From the NCBI GenBank assembly GCA_964496495.1, contig CAZBZU010000079.1:1-8294 (forward strand): DNA of 8,294 nt. Reading direction: 5' to 3'. The stretch comes from JASBRS01 sp964496495. GTDB taxonomy: Bacteria; Deinococcota; Deinococci; Deinococcales; Trueperaceae. Shown here piece by piece: positions 1-6,676 of the stretch (position 1 is the stretch's first letter; each line of letters starts with the position of its first letter). The notes under the pieces were generated by a model. It was not told the DNA's origin. It worked only from the letters and a program-made list of their open reading frames with translations, and made no database searches. The position numbers and the translations under genes were made by a program.

Positions 1-334
1 GCTCATGCTCCAACAAGACCAACCCGACGACTACGTCATCGCCACCGGCAACACCCACACCGTCCGCAGCTTCGTCAACAACGTCTTCACCCGCCTCGAC
101 CTCGACTGGCAAGACTACGTCAAGCACGACCCCCGCTACGACCGCCCCACCGACGTCAACGCCCTCCAAGGCGACGCCAGCAAAGCCCGCACCACCCTCG
201 GCTGGCAACCCACCATCGACCTCGACCAGCTCATCGACCGCATGATCACCACCGACCTCGAGCTCGCCCGCCAAGAGAAGACCCTCCGCGACGCCGGCCA
301 CGACTTCACCCCCCGCGGCACCGCCAACGACTGA
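1..334 (+). CDS. gmd: GDP-mannose 4,6-dehydratase, C-terminal part (5' end outside window)
   Basis: The reading frame is open from the window edge (first full codon at base 2) to TGA at 332-334, giving about 110 C-terminal residues of a protein of usually 320-370. The visible part carries Gmd C-terminal signatures: LMLQQDQPDDYVIATG followed by THTVRSF, then DPRYDRPTDV, then GDASKARTTLGW. In the family these belong to the substrate-binding half; the Rossmann GxxGxxG and the YxxxK catalytic pair would lie upstream. Gmd converts GDP-D-mannose to GDP-4-keto-6-deoxy-D-mannose in the cytoplasm with bound NADP. The next gene, fcl, starts 17 bases after the stop and performs the next reactions, so the two are probably co-transcribed. 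Codons end in C almost throughout, as in fcl and unlike the genes after base 1400. The ATG at 5 is an internal methionine, not the start. Confidence 0.93.
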   Translation, partial: LMLQQDQPDDYVIATGNTHTVRSFVNNVFTRLDLDWQDYVKHDPRYDRPTDVNALQGDASKARTTLGWQPTIDLDQLIDRMITTDLELARQEKTLRDAGHDFTPRGTAND

Positions 335-351
335 AGGCCAACGAGGACCCC

Positions 352-1293
352 ATGCTTGAGCTTCCCCGCGACACCCGCATCTACCTCGCCGGCCACACCG
401 GCCTCGTCGGCAGCGCCATCCACCGCAAACTTAGGGCCGAAGGCTTCACCAACGTCCTCACCCGCACCCACGCCCAGCTCGACCTCACCGACCAGGCCGC
501 CACCCGCGCCTTCTTCGAGCAGGAGAAGCCCGAAGCCGTCATCCTCGCCGCCGCACGCGTCGGCGGCATCCTCGCCAACGCCACCCACCCCGCCGACTTC
601 CTCACCGACAACCTCGCCATCGCCCTCAACACCATCACCGCCGCCCACCACACCGGCGTACGCAAGCTCCTGAACCTCGGAAGCTCCTGCATCTACCCCC
701 GAGAAGCCCCCCAACCCATCCCCGAAACCGCCCTCCTCACCGGACCCCTCGAAACCACCAACCGCGCCTACGCCGTCGCCAAGATCGCCGCCATCGAACT
801 CTGCGACAGCTACCGCAAACAACACGGCCACGACTACATCAGCGCCATGCCCACCAACCTCTACGGCGAAGGCGACAACTACGACCTGCACACCAGCCAC
901 GTCCTCGCCGCCCTCATCCGCAAGATCCACGAGGCCAAAGAGGCTGGCGCGCCGACCGTCACCATCTGGGGCACCGGCGACGTGCGCCGCGAGTTCCTAC
1001 ACTCCGACGACCTCGCCGACGCCGCCCTCTTCCTCCTCGAGAACGTCAGCCAACCCGGCCCCATCAACGTCGGCACCGGCAAGGACATCACCATCAACGA
1101 CCTCGCCCGGCTCATCGCCCAGGTGATCGGGTTCACCGGGGAGTTCGTCCACGACACCAGCAAACCCGACGGCACCCCCCGCAAGCTGCTCGACGTCTCC
1201 AGGCTCCGCGACCTCGGCTGGCAGGCCAAGATCGGCCTCCGCGAGGGCATCGAGCGCGGCTACCGCAGCTACCTCGCGGAGCGCGGGTCCTAG
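352..1293 (+). CDS. fcl: GDP-L-fucose synthase (GDP-4-keto-6-deoxymannose 3,5-epimerase/4-reductase)
   Basis: This 313-residue short-chain dehydrogenase/reductase matches the family's usual length (about 310-320). It converts GDP-4-keto-6-deoxy-D-mannose to GDP-L-fucose with NADPH, in two epimerisations and one reduction. The dinucleotide motif GHTGLVGS is at residues 14-21. The catalytic set aligns with E. coli WcaG at a constant offset of +4: Ser111 and Cys113 in SSCIYP, Tyr140 and Lys144 in YAVAK, and His183 in TSHVLAALIRK. All residues needed for epimerisation and reduction are present. The ATG at 352 follows a GAGGA ribosome-binding site (343-347) with a 4-nt gap, 17 nt after the gmd stop, which supports this start and a gmd-fcl operon. 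Leucine is CTC in 30 of 37 cases and CTG in 3, while uppS downstream has CTG in 18 of 27; this suggests a separate origin of the gmd-fcl pair. The bias relaxes toward the 3' end. Confidence 0.95.
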   Translation: MLELPRDTRIYLAGHTGLVGSAIHRKLRAEGFTNVLTRTHAQLDLTDQAATRAFFEQEKPEAVILAAARVGGILANATHPADFLTDNLAIALNTITAAHHTGVRKLLNLGSSCIYPREAPQPIPETALLTGPLETTNRAYAVAKIAAIELCDSYRKQHGHDYISAMPTNLYGEGDNYDLHTSHVLAALIRKIHEAKEAGAPTVTIWGTGDVRREFLHSDDLADAALFLLENVSQPGPINVGTGKDITINDLARLIAQVIGFTGEFVHDTSKPDGTPRKLLDVSRLRDLGWQAKIGLREGIERGYRSYLAERGS

Positions 1294-1316
1294 GCGCCGC
1301 TCGGCACCGCGGCGCC
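1293..1316 (+). terminator. GC hairpin at the fcl stop codon, possible terminator
   Basis: GGCGCCGC (1293-1300) and GCGGCGCC (1309-1316) are perfect 8-bp inverted arms around an 8-nt loop. The hairpin begins at the last base of the fcl TAG. No T-tract follows, so it is not a classical intrinsic terminator; it may still stop polymerase weakly or protect the mRNA 3' end. It separates the gmd-fcl unit from a gene with its own promoter-like box. Confidence 0.4.
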
Positions 1317-1325
1317 CGCTCGACC

Positions 1326-1337
1326 CGGCCCGGGCCG
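1326..1337. repeat. 12-bp perfect palindrome between fcl and the fusion gene
   Basis: CGGCCCGGGCCG is self-complementary over 12 bases. It lies between the fcl hairpin and the putative promoter of the next gene, about 57 bases upstream of the -10 box. In DNA this GC-rich a 12-bp palindrome is only mildly unexpected. It could be a protein site or part of the terminator region; nothing else supports a function. Confidence 0.25.
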
Positions 1338-1393
1338 CGGGCGCGCACCACCGTCTGAGACATCCTTGACGCGCCGTCGCCCGCGCGCGACGT

Positions 1394-1399
1394 CATACT
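1394..1399 (+). promoter_or_regulatory. -10 box (CATACT), likely leaderless promoter of the ligase-transferase fusion gene
   Basis: CATACT ends exactly 7 nt before the GTG start at 1407, the same spacing as the TACACT box before uppS; both continue with GG. Transcription would begin at or within a base or two of the start codon. No Shine-Dalgarno sequence precedes the GTG, which fits a leaderless mRNA. A TTGACG lies at 1366-1371, but the 22-bp gap is too long for a standard -35 element, so -35 contacts are probably weak. Confidence 0.5.
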
Positions 1400-1406
1400 G
1401 GTAGTC

Positions 1407-4400
1407 GTGACATCCGTCCGCCGCAACACCCAGCTCGCCTTCCTGCTCGGCTTTGGGATGAGCTTCCTGCCGTCGTTCGGGCCGTTCGCGGGGCTGCTGT
1501 TCGTGCTCACCAACCGCCTTCGGCTGCGCCGCGCGGATGTCACCTGGGGCCTGGCGGCGCTCCTGTCGGCGGTGGCGGTCGGCGCGCACCGCGGGCTTCT
1601 CGGGGCGGCCTTCGGAGCGCTGCAGGTGCTGGGCCCGTGGGCAGTGTTCCGGGCGTTCACCGAGATCCGCCATCCGCCTCTGGCGCAGCTACGGCGGCCC
1701 GCCCTGCTGAACGGGCTCTTCGCCGGCTTCGTGGTGCTGGTGGCGTTGGGGCTGGGGCACGTCAGCCTCGATCTGGCGTACCCCACCGTCACGCAAGCCA
1801 TCGTCTGGGGCGGCAACCCTACGCTCTTCGCCCACATGGTGCTGGTGGTCGGCAGCCTCATCGCGCTGCTGGCGGCCGACGGCCTGCTGCGCACCGCCAC
1901 CCTGACGATCACCAGCCTCACCCTGCTGGCCGCGGGCAGCCTCGAGGCCATCTTCGGGCTGCTGGTGGTGCTGGCGTTCCTGTCGCTCCGGGCATTGGTG
2001 CGGCGGCGTCTCGCGGCCGGCATCGCCCCGGTACTGCTGGCGGCGGTGCTGGCGATCGTGGTCGCCTACGGGCCGCAGCTCGGCCTGGGCCGCACCGGCT
2101 ACCTCATCGCGCCGGCATCGACGACGCCCGGGGTGAACCTGGTGCGCGGCTCGGAGCTGCCCTGGGGCGACTGGTGGGACAGCCGTCACGTCAGCGTCGC
2201 GCCCGCCCAGGTCACGCTCGCCGGCCACGCGCTGGCCGAGTACCGCGTGAGCAAGGACGGGCCCGCCACCTGGTACCGCCTGCAACAGGTGATCCAGCTC
2301 GACGCGGGAGCCACCTACACCGTCAGCGCCTGGGTCCTCGACAACGGGCCGCAGGAGTCCGGCATCCAGGGTTGGGGCCTCACCGGCGGCGACGGCGCCC
2401 TGACGCTCACCACGCGGCTCGTCGACCATCACTTGCAGGCCGGCTTGAGCGGGCCCGGCAGGCTCGACGCAGCCGGCATCGCCGCGACGCAGGGCTCCTG
2501 GAAGCGCATCTACGCCACCTTCAGCTATGGCGGCAAGGCACCGCAGATCAACTGGTCGGTGGGGCTCGCACCCGACGCCCGTCCGGTAGCGGGCAGCACG
2601 GCCGACTTCGCGGGGTTCCAGCTCGAGCGCGGCCCGCTCACGGCCTACCGCCCCGGGCCCGCCGATCGCGGTCTCAACTTCACCACAGGCCGCGCGGAGA
2701 TCTGGCGCGTGGCATGGCAGGGCGTGGTCCGGCGTCCGTGGCTGGGGTGGGGACCGGCGACCTTCCCCGCCTTCTACCGGGCCTCGAGCCCGGTCGCGCT
2801 GGCACCCGACACGGAGGTGCCGGCGCATGCCCACAACCTCTTCCTGGAGGTGCTCTTCGAGCGCGGCGCGGTCGGCTTCCTGGGGCTCCTGCTGCTGCTC
2901 GGCGCGCTGCTGTGGCCCGCCCTCAGGCGCCGCGACGTGGGCCTGCTGGCGGTCCTCGCCGCGGTGCTGCTGGCCAACGTGTTCGACTACACCTTCTTCT
3001 TCGGGGGCGTCATCTACCCGCTGGCGGCCGTGGCAGGCTGGCGCTCCCGCTCGTCCGACGAGGTGCAGCCCGCCGCGGATTCGATCTCCCGCCAGTTCCT
3101 GGTACGTCTGGGGCTGGCAGCCGTCGACCTGGGGCTGGCATGGGTCGCCTTCACGCTCGCCACCTGGCTGCTGCCCCTGGTCGGCGCGACCCCGAACCAG
3201 GCGGGCGGGGCAGCCGCGCTGAGCCGCTACGCCCTGTTCTTGTGGCCCGCGATGGCCTGGCGCGAGGGGCTCTACCCCGGCTACGGCCTCACCGAGCCCG
3301 ACGAGCTCAAGCGCCAGGTGCTGGCGGCCACCTACGCCGGCGTGCTGTTCCTGGTCGGCGCGTTGTTCTTCGGGCCCGAGCTCGGCGTCGACCCGGCCGT
3401 GATCATCAGCGCGACCGCCCTGTCCGCCGTGCTCACCCCCGTGGGGCGCGCGGCAGCCAAACGGGTGCTCCGGGCCCTGGGGCTGTGGGGGCGGCCGCTG
3501 GTGGTGCTCGGCGCCGGCGCCACCGGGAGGCGCGTGATCGAGGCCCTGCGCAAGGTTCCTCTCGGGGGCTTGATCCCTGTCACGATCTTCGACGACGACC
3601 CGAAGAAGACGGGCATGCTCATCGAAGGGTTGCAGGTCGAGGGTCCGCTCGCCGCGGCGCGTGACTACGCCGCGCGACACGGGGTGACGCACGCGATCGT
3701 CGCGATGCCCAGTCTGTCTCCATCGGCGCTCGCCGCCGTGATCCAGGAGAGCACGTCCGTCTTCCGGCGGGTGCAGTTCGTCCCCGAGCTGCCGGGCATC
3801 CCCACGGAGGACGTCTTCGTCAGCGAGCTGGACAAGATGCTCGCGCTGGAGGTTCGCGGCGGCCTCTACGCTCCCGAGAACCGCGTCGCCAAGCGGGCCA
3901 TCGATCTGGCCGGCGGCCTGGTGTTGACGCTCCTCGTCTCGCCGATCCTGGTCGCCCTCTATCTCTGGGTCCGGCTGGACACGCGCGGCCCCGGCTTCCA
4001 CCGCAGCGAGCGGCTCGGCGAGAACGGGCGCCTCTTCCGCTGCTACAAGTTCCGTACCATGCAGGCGGACGCCGAGCGCATGCTGCAGGATCTGCTCCGG
4101 TCCGATCCCGGGCTGGCTCGTGAGTACGCGGCATTCCACAAGCTTCGCAACGACCCGCGCGTCACGCGGGTGGGTCGGTTCCTGCGCAAGACCAGCCTGG
4201 ACGAGCTGCCGCAGCTCTTCAACGTGATCCTCGGACAGATGAGCCTGGTCGGGCCCCGCCCCTATCTGGCTCGCGAGCTGGAGACGATCGGCGAGTATGC
4301 GGACATCCTGTTCCGGGCCAAGCCCGGCATCACCGGGTACTGGCAGGTGTCGGCACGCAACGAGGTCACGTTCCACGAACGCGTCCTCATGGAGTCGCAC

Positions 4401-4487
4401 TACGTCCGCAACTGGTCGATCTGGTGGGACGTGATCCTCCTGGTGCAGACGCCGGAGGCCGTCCTCAAGTCGCGAGGTGCCAGGTGA
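1407..4487 (+). CDS. Fusion protein: O-antigen ligase/polymerase (WaaL/Wzy_C type) joined to WbaP-type initiating sugar-phosphate transferase
   Basis: The protein is 1026 residues in two parts. Residues 1-545 resemble O-antigen ligases/polymerases: about seven hydrophobic segments up to residue 222, a periplasmic region to about 490, then two or three more membrane segments. H476-N477 followed nine residues later by G487-A-V-G490 is an exact match to the ligase signature H[NSQ]x9GxxG, and GRAEIW (428-433) carries a family-type Arg. Within the periplasmic loop, residues about 243-415 look like a beta-sandwich of carbohydrate-binding type. Residues 562-1026 (465 aa, full WbaP size) start with four membrane segments, then a nucleotide-binding-like region (GAGATG 702-707). 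The C-terminal transferase has a membrane helix at 829-855, KFRTM (881-885), the catalytic Asp932-Glu933 in LDELPQ, GPRP (949-952) and KPGITGYWQ (972-980). The C-terminal part would put a hexose-1-phosphate on undecaprenyl phosphate. The N-terminal part would polymerise the glycan or transfer it from the lipid. The GTG start is supported by the adjacent -10 box. GTG at 3063 (residue 553) is a possible internal start. The acceptor and sugar are unknown. Confidence 0.9.
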   Translation: MTSVRRNTQLAFLLGFGMSFLPSFGPFAGLLFVLTNRLRLRRADVTWGLAALLSAVAVGAHRGLLGAAFGALQVLGPWAVFRAFTEIRHPPLAQLRRPALLNGLFAGFVVLVALGLGHVSLDLAYPTVTQAIVWGGNPTLFAHMVLVVGSLIALLAADGLLRTATLTITSLTLLAAGSLEAIFGLLVVLAFLSLRALVRRRLAAGIAPVLLAAVLAIVVAYGPQLGLGRTGYLIAPASTTPGVNLVRGSELPWGDWWDSRHVSVAPAQVTLAGHALAEYRVSKDGPATWYRLQQVIQLDAGATYTVSAWVLDNGPQESGIQGWGLTGGDGALTLTTRLVDHHLQAGLSGPGRLDAAGIAATQGSWKRIYATFSYGGKAPQINWSVGLAPDARPVAGSTADFAGFQLERGPLTAYRPGPADRGLNFTTGRAEIWRVAWQGVVRRPWLGWGPATFPAFYRASSPVALAPDTEVPAHAHNLFLEVLFERGAVGFLGLLLLLGALLWPALRRRDVGLLAVLAAVLLANVFDYTFFFGGVIYPLAAVAGWRSRSSDEVQPAADSISRQFLVRLGLAAVDLGLAWVAFTLATWLLPLVGATPNQAGGAAALSRYALFLWPAMAWREGLYPGYGLTEPDELKRQVLAATYAGVLFLVGALFFGPELGVDPAVIISATALSAVLTPVGRAAAKRVLRALGLWGRPLVVLGAGATGRRVIEALRKVPLGGLIPVTIFDDDPKKTGMLIEGLQVEGPLAAARDYAARHGVTHAIVAMPSLSPSALAAVIQESTSVFRRVQFVPELPGIPTEDVFVSELDKMLALEVRGGLYAPENRVAKRAIDLAGGLVLTLLVSPILVALYLWVRLDTRGPGFHRSERLGENGRLFRCYKFRTMQADAERMLQDLLRSDPGLAREYAAFHKLRNDPRVTRVGRFLRKTSLDELPQLFNVILGQMSLVGPRPYLARELETIGEYADILFRAKPGITGYWQVSARNEVTFHERVLMESHYVRNWSIWWDVILLVQTPEAVLKSRGAR

Positions 4488-4506
4488 CGCCGCGTCGCGC
4501 GCGGCG
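4488..4506 (+). terminator. GC hairpin just after the fusion gene, possible terminator
   Basis: CGCCGCG (4488-4494) pairs perfectly with CGCGGCG (4500-4506) around a 5-nt loop, starting on the base after the TGA stop. A second, weaker hairpin, CCCGGC (4529-4534) with GCCGGG (4547-4552), follows in the same 112-bp gap. Neither has a T-tract. Their position at the gene end suggests termination or 3'-end protection; this is inference. Confidence 0.35.
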
Positions 4507-4586
4507 CGCCACGCCAGCCACCCGCATCCCCGGCAGGCAGGCCCGCGCCGGGACGATCCGCCTCGTGCGGCCGCCCACCGCTGAAG

Positions 4587-4592
4587 TACACT
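4587..4592 (+). promoter_or_regulatory. -10 box (TACACT), likely leaderless promoter of uppS
   Basis: TACACT fits the TANNNT form and ends 7 nt before the GTG start at 4600. No Shine-Dalgarno sequence is present upstream of the start, as expected if the transcript begins at the start codon. The 9-mer AGTACACTG recurs before manC (5491-5499). No good -35 hexamer is visible 16-18 bp upstream. Confidence 0.55.
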
Positions 4593-4599
4593 GGTTCCC

Positions 4600-5439
4600 G
4601 TGAGTGCCAACGCACGGGCCGTACCGGGGGCCCGCACGCGCCGGGCGCCCGGGATCGTCGATGCCCTGACGCGCCCGCTCTACTGGCTCTACGAGCGGCG
4701 GTTGCTGCGCGCCGTGAGCGCGTCGTCCCACCTCCCGCGGCACATCGGCATCATCATGGACGGCAATCGCCGCTTCGCCAGGGCCGTCGGCATGGACTCG
4801 GAGGCGGGTCACGACCTCGGCGCCAGCAAGGCGCGGGAGGTTCTGGACTGGTGCCTGGAGCTGGGCATCCGCCACGTGACGCTGTGGGGCTTCTCCGCCG
4901 AGAACCGCGGCCGTGCCAAGGCCGAGGTGGCGCACCTGTATCGCATCTTCGGCGACCAGGCGCGGGAGCTGCTGGGCGACAGCAAGATCCACGGCAACGA
5001 GGTGCGGGTGCGCGTCATCGGCGACATCGAGGACTTCCCCGAGGAAGCCAAGGCGGGCCTGCGCGCGTTGGAGGAGGCCACTGCCCCGTACAGCGGCATG
5101 CAGGTGAACATCGCCCTCGGGTACGGCGGTCGCGAGGAGATCGTGACGGCGGTGCGCGGCCTGCTGGCCGAGAAGGCCACGGCGGGCGCCGACCTGCGAG
5201 CCGTCGCAGACGGGCTGACCGCCGAGCAGATCGGCCGCCACCTCTACACCGCCGGCACGCCCGATCCCGACTTCGTGATCCGCACCAGCGGCGAGGTGCG
5301 CCTGTCGGGCTTCCTGCTGTGGCAGAGCGTCCACAGCGAGTTCTACTTCTGTGACGCCTTCTGGCCCGACTTCCGCAAGCTCGACTTCCTGCGGGCGGTG
5401 CGGAGCTTCCAGGCGCGCGAGCGGCGCTTCGGCCGCTGA
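4600..5439 (+). CDS. uppS: Isoprenyl transferase (cis-prenyltransferase, undecaprenyl diphosphate synthase type)
   Basis: This 279-residue cytosolic enzyme adds isopentenyl diphosphate units in cis to an allylic primer, making the C50-C55 polyprenyl diphosphate that becomes the glycan carrier. Conserved region I reads HIGIIMDGNRRFA (48-60) with the essential Asp54. FSAENRGR (98-105) has the family Asn102. The C-terminal signature RTSGEVRLSGFLLWQ (228-242) carries the two diphosphate-binding Args and Ser, and SEFYF then WPDF (255-258) follows. Region I has Arg57 where E. coli UppS has Gly (MDGNGRWA); many archaeal, eukaryotic and GC-rich bacterial homologues have this form, so chain length should not be assumed. 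The first 45 residues include a PLYWLYERRLLR helix typical of homologues from GC-rich bacteria. The GTG start is chosen because the -10 box ends 7 nt upstream. The upstream neighbour is the polyprenyl-phosphate-dependent transferase. Confidence 0.93.
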   Translation: MSANARAVPGARTRRAPGIVDALTRPLYWLYERRLLRAVSASSHLPRHIGIIMDGNRRFARAVGMDSEAGHDLGASKAREVLDWCLELGIRHVTLWGFSAENRGRAKAEVAHLYRIFGDQARELLGDSKIHGNEVRVRVIGDIEDFPEEAKAGLRALEEATAPYSGMQVNIALGYGGREEIVTAVRGLLAEKATAGADLRAVADGLTAEQIGRHLYTAGTPDPDFVIRTSGEVRLSGFLLWQSVHSEFYFCDAFWPDFRKLDFLRAVRSFQARERRFGR

Positions 5440-5444
5440 GGCGA

Positions 5445-5466
5445 CTCGGCCGCACCTCGAGCCGAG
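5445..5466 (+). terminator. Hairpin after uppS, possible weak terminator
   Basis: CTCGGC (5445-5450) and GCCGAG (5461-5466) form a 6-bp stem with a 10-nt loop, five bases after the uppS stop. No T-tract follows. It is the third stop-proximal GC hairpin in this window and lies just upstream of the manC promoter-like box. Confidence 0.3.
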
Positions 5467-5492
5467 GGTGGCCCGGCCGCGTACGACTCGAG

Positions 5493-5498
5493 TACACT
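5493..5498 (+). promoter_or_regulatory. -10 box (TACACT), likely manC promoter
   Basis: TACACT lies in the 9-mer AGTACACTG, shared exactly with the uppS promoter region. The 8-bp palindrome ACTCGAGT (5486-5493) overlaps its first base and could be a regulator site, though it is short. Transcription from here would start near 5505 and give a leader of about 70 nt before manC, unlike the leaderless genes around it. Confidence 0.4.
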
Positions 5499-5523
5499 GA
5501 ACCCCCACGGGTAGAGTGGATCA

Positions 5524-5563
5524 CGCCGAAGCGGACGCGCGAGCGTCGCGCGCGGTCTCGGCG
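5524..5563 (+). promoter_or_regulatory. Structured 5' leader of manC (nested stem-loop next to the ribosome-binding site)
   Basis: Two nested inverted repeats are exact. The outer arms are CGCCGA (5524-5529) with TCGGCG (5558-5563). The inner arms are CGCGCGA (5536-5542) with TCGCGCG (5546-5552), around a 3-nt loop. They are joined by a 6/5-nt internal loop. The structure ends two bases before the ribosome-binding site AGAGGGGG at 5566, so it could modulate translation. It matches no riboswitch class that I recognise; the regulatory role is inference. Confidence 0.35.
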
Positions 5564-5565
5564 GC

Positions 5566-5573
5566 AGAGGGGG
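5566..5573 (+). promoter_or_regulatory. manC ribosome-binding site
   Basis: AGAGGGGG lies 3 nt before GTG 5577 and 6 nt before the in-frame TTG 5580. The longer gap is closer to normal, so TTG 5580 may be the real start even though GTG is the stronger codon. The difference is one residue. This is the clearest Shine-Dalgarno sequence in the window. Confidence 0.5.
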
Positions 5574-5576
5574 CAG

Positions 5577-6653
5577 GTGTTGAAACCGTTCGTGGCCGTC
5601 ATCATGGCGGGAGGAAGGGGCCAACGCTTCTGGCCGCTCTCCACGCCCGAGCGCCCGAAGCAGTTCCTCGACCTGGGCCATGCCGGCCGCAGCCTCCTGC
5701 AGGCGACATTCGACCGCGTGCTGCCTCTGGTGGGCGATCCCGAGCGGGTGTTCGTCGCGACCGGGCGACGCTACGTGGCGCTGGTGCGTCAGCAGCTCCC
5801 CGAGGTCCCGGCCGTGAACCTGCTGGTGGAGCCCGAGGGGCGCGATTCGGCTCCTGCCGCGGCGCTGGCCGCGCTTACGGTGCACGCCCGCTACGGCGAC
5901 GTGATCATGGGGCTGTTCTCCTCCGATCACCGCATCAACGGCGGCGACGACTTCGAGGCGACCATCGAGCAAGCTGTGGCGCTGGCCGAGGACAGTGACG
6001 GCCTGGTGACCATCGGCATCACCCCCAACCGTCCGGCCACCGGGTACGGCTACATCGAGATGGGTGAGCCGACGGACGGCGGCTTCAAGGTGCGCCGCTT
6101 CGTGGAGAAGCCCAACCTCCGCACCGCCGAGGCCTACCTGAGCTCGGGCGCCTACCTGTGGAACGCCGGCATTTTCGTGTGGTCGACCGGTGCCATCCTG
6201 CAGGAGCTCGACTGCCACGCACCGGAGGTGATGCGCCCGCTGCGCGACGCCTTCCACCAGGGTGAGGTCGGCCGGGTCTTCCCGGAGCTGCCCAAGATCT
6301 CCATCGACTTTGCGGTCATGGAGCGCACCGAGCTGGCCTACGTGGTACCCGGCGACTTCGAGTGGGACGACATCGGCGACTGGGTGGCGTTGGAGCGCCT
6401 GTTGCGCGAGGAGGGCGCCGGCGACAGCGAGGCCGCGAGCGCCAACACCGTGGTCGGCCGCCACGTGGGCGTGGACACCTCCGGCAACATCATCTACACC
6501 GAGGACCCCGACGATGTGGTGGTCACCCTTGGCGTCGACGACCTGGTAGTGGTCAAGCGCGGGAACACCGTGCTGCTGGTGCGCAAGGACCGCGTACAGG
6601 ACATCAAGGAGTTGCTCCAGGACGAGCGGTTGGCCGAGCTGATCGAGAGCTGA
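5577..6653 (+). CDS. manC: Mannose-1-phosphate guanylyltransferase (GDP-mannose pyrophosphorylase)
   Basis: This 358-residue cytosolic nucleotidyltransferase makes GDP-mannose from GTP and mannose-1-phosphate, the precursor used by Gmd and Fcl encoded upstream. The N-terminal signature AGGRGQRFWPLS (11-22) binds the nucleotide, with PERPKQFLDL following (24-33). Further family features are SSDH (115-118), ATGYGYI (154-160), FVEKP (175-179), YLWNAGIFVW (193-202), SIDFAVME (242-249) and DDIGDW (264-269). The length matches the single-domain enzyme; there is no C-terminal phosphomannose isomerase domain as in AlgA-type proteins. The family usually has an 'aDH' metal and sugar-binding element, and here it reads SSDH, within normal variation. 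The start is GTG 5577 or TTG 5580 after a strong Shine-Dalgarno sequence. The gene is separated from uppS by 137 bases with its own promoter-like box. Phosphomannomutase is not in the window. Confidence 0.95.
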   Translation: MLKPFVAVIMAGGRGQRFWPLSTPERPKQFLDLGHAGRSLLQATFDRVLPLVGDPERVFVATGRRYVALVRQQLPEVPAVNLLVEPEGRDSAPAAALAALTVHARYGDVIMGLFSSDHRINGGDDFEATIEQAVALAEDSDGLVTIGITPNRPATGYGYIEMGEPTDGGFKVRRFVEKPNLRTAEAYLSSGAYLWNAGIFVWSTGAILQELDCHAPEVMRPLRDAFHQGEVGRVFPELPKISIDFAVMERTELAYVVPGDFEWDDIGDWVALERLLREEGAGDSEAASANTVVGRHVGVDTSGNIIYTEDPDDVVVTLGVDDLVVVKRGNTVLLVRKDRVQDIKELLQDERLAELIES

Positions 6654-6676
6654 TCGCCTCGCAGGGGCGCGCAGGA

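Noticed and set aside
1366..1371. TTGACG as the -35 element for the fusion gene
   Set aside because: The hexamer is good but lies 22 bp from the -10 box, outside the usual 16-18 bp; kept only as a note.
1637..3664. 675-codon + frame overlapping the fusion gene
   Set aside because: Composition is low-complexity Arg/Ala/Gly/Pro without domains; it is a frame-shifted shadow of the real gene.
1689..4637. 982-codon open frame on the minus strand opposite the fusion gene
   Set aside because: It mirrors the + gene codon by codon, is rich in Arg, Gly, His and Gln as expected of GC-rich antisense, and has no recognisable domain; the + frame has clear motifs.
5516..5998. 160-codon + frame starting at GTG 5516, 17 nt after the manC -10 box
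   Set aside because: Its body overlaps manC in another frame and reads as Arg/Ala/Gly-rich sequence; the GTG is not at the leaderless distance of 6-7 nt.
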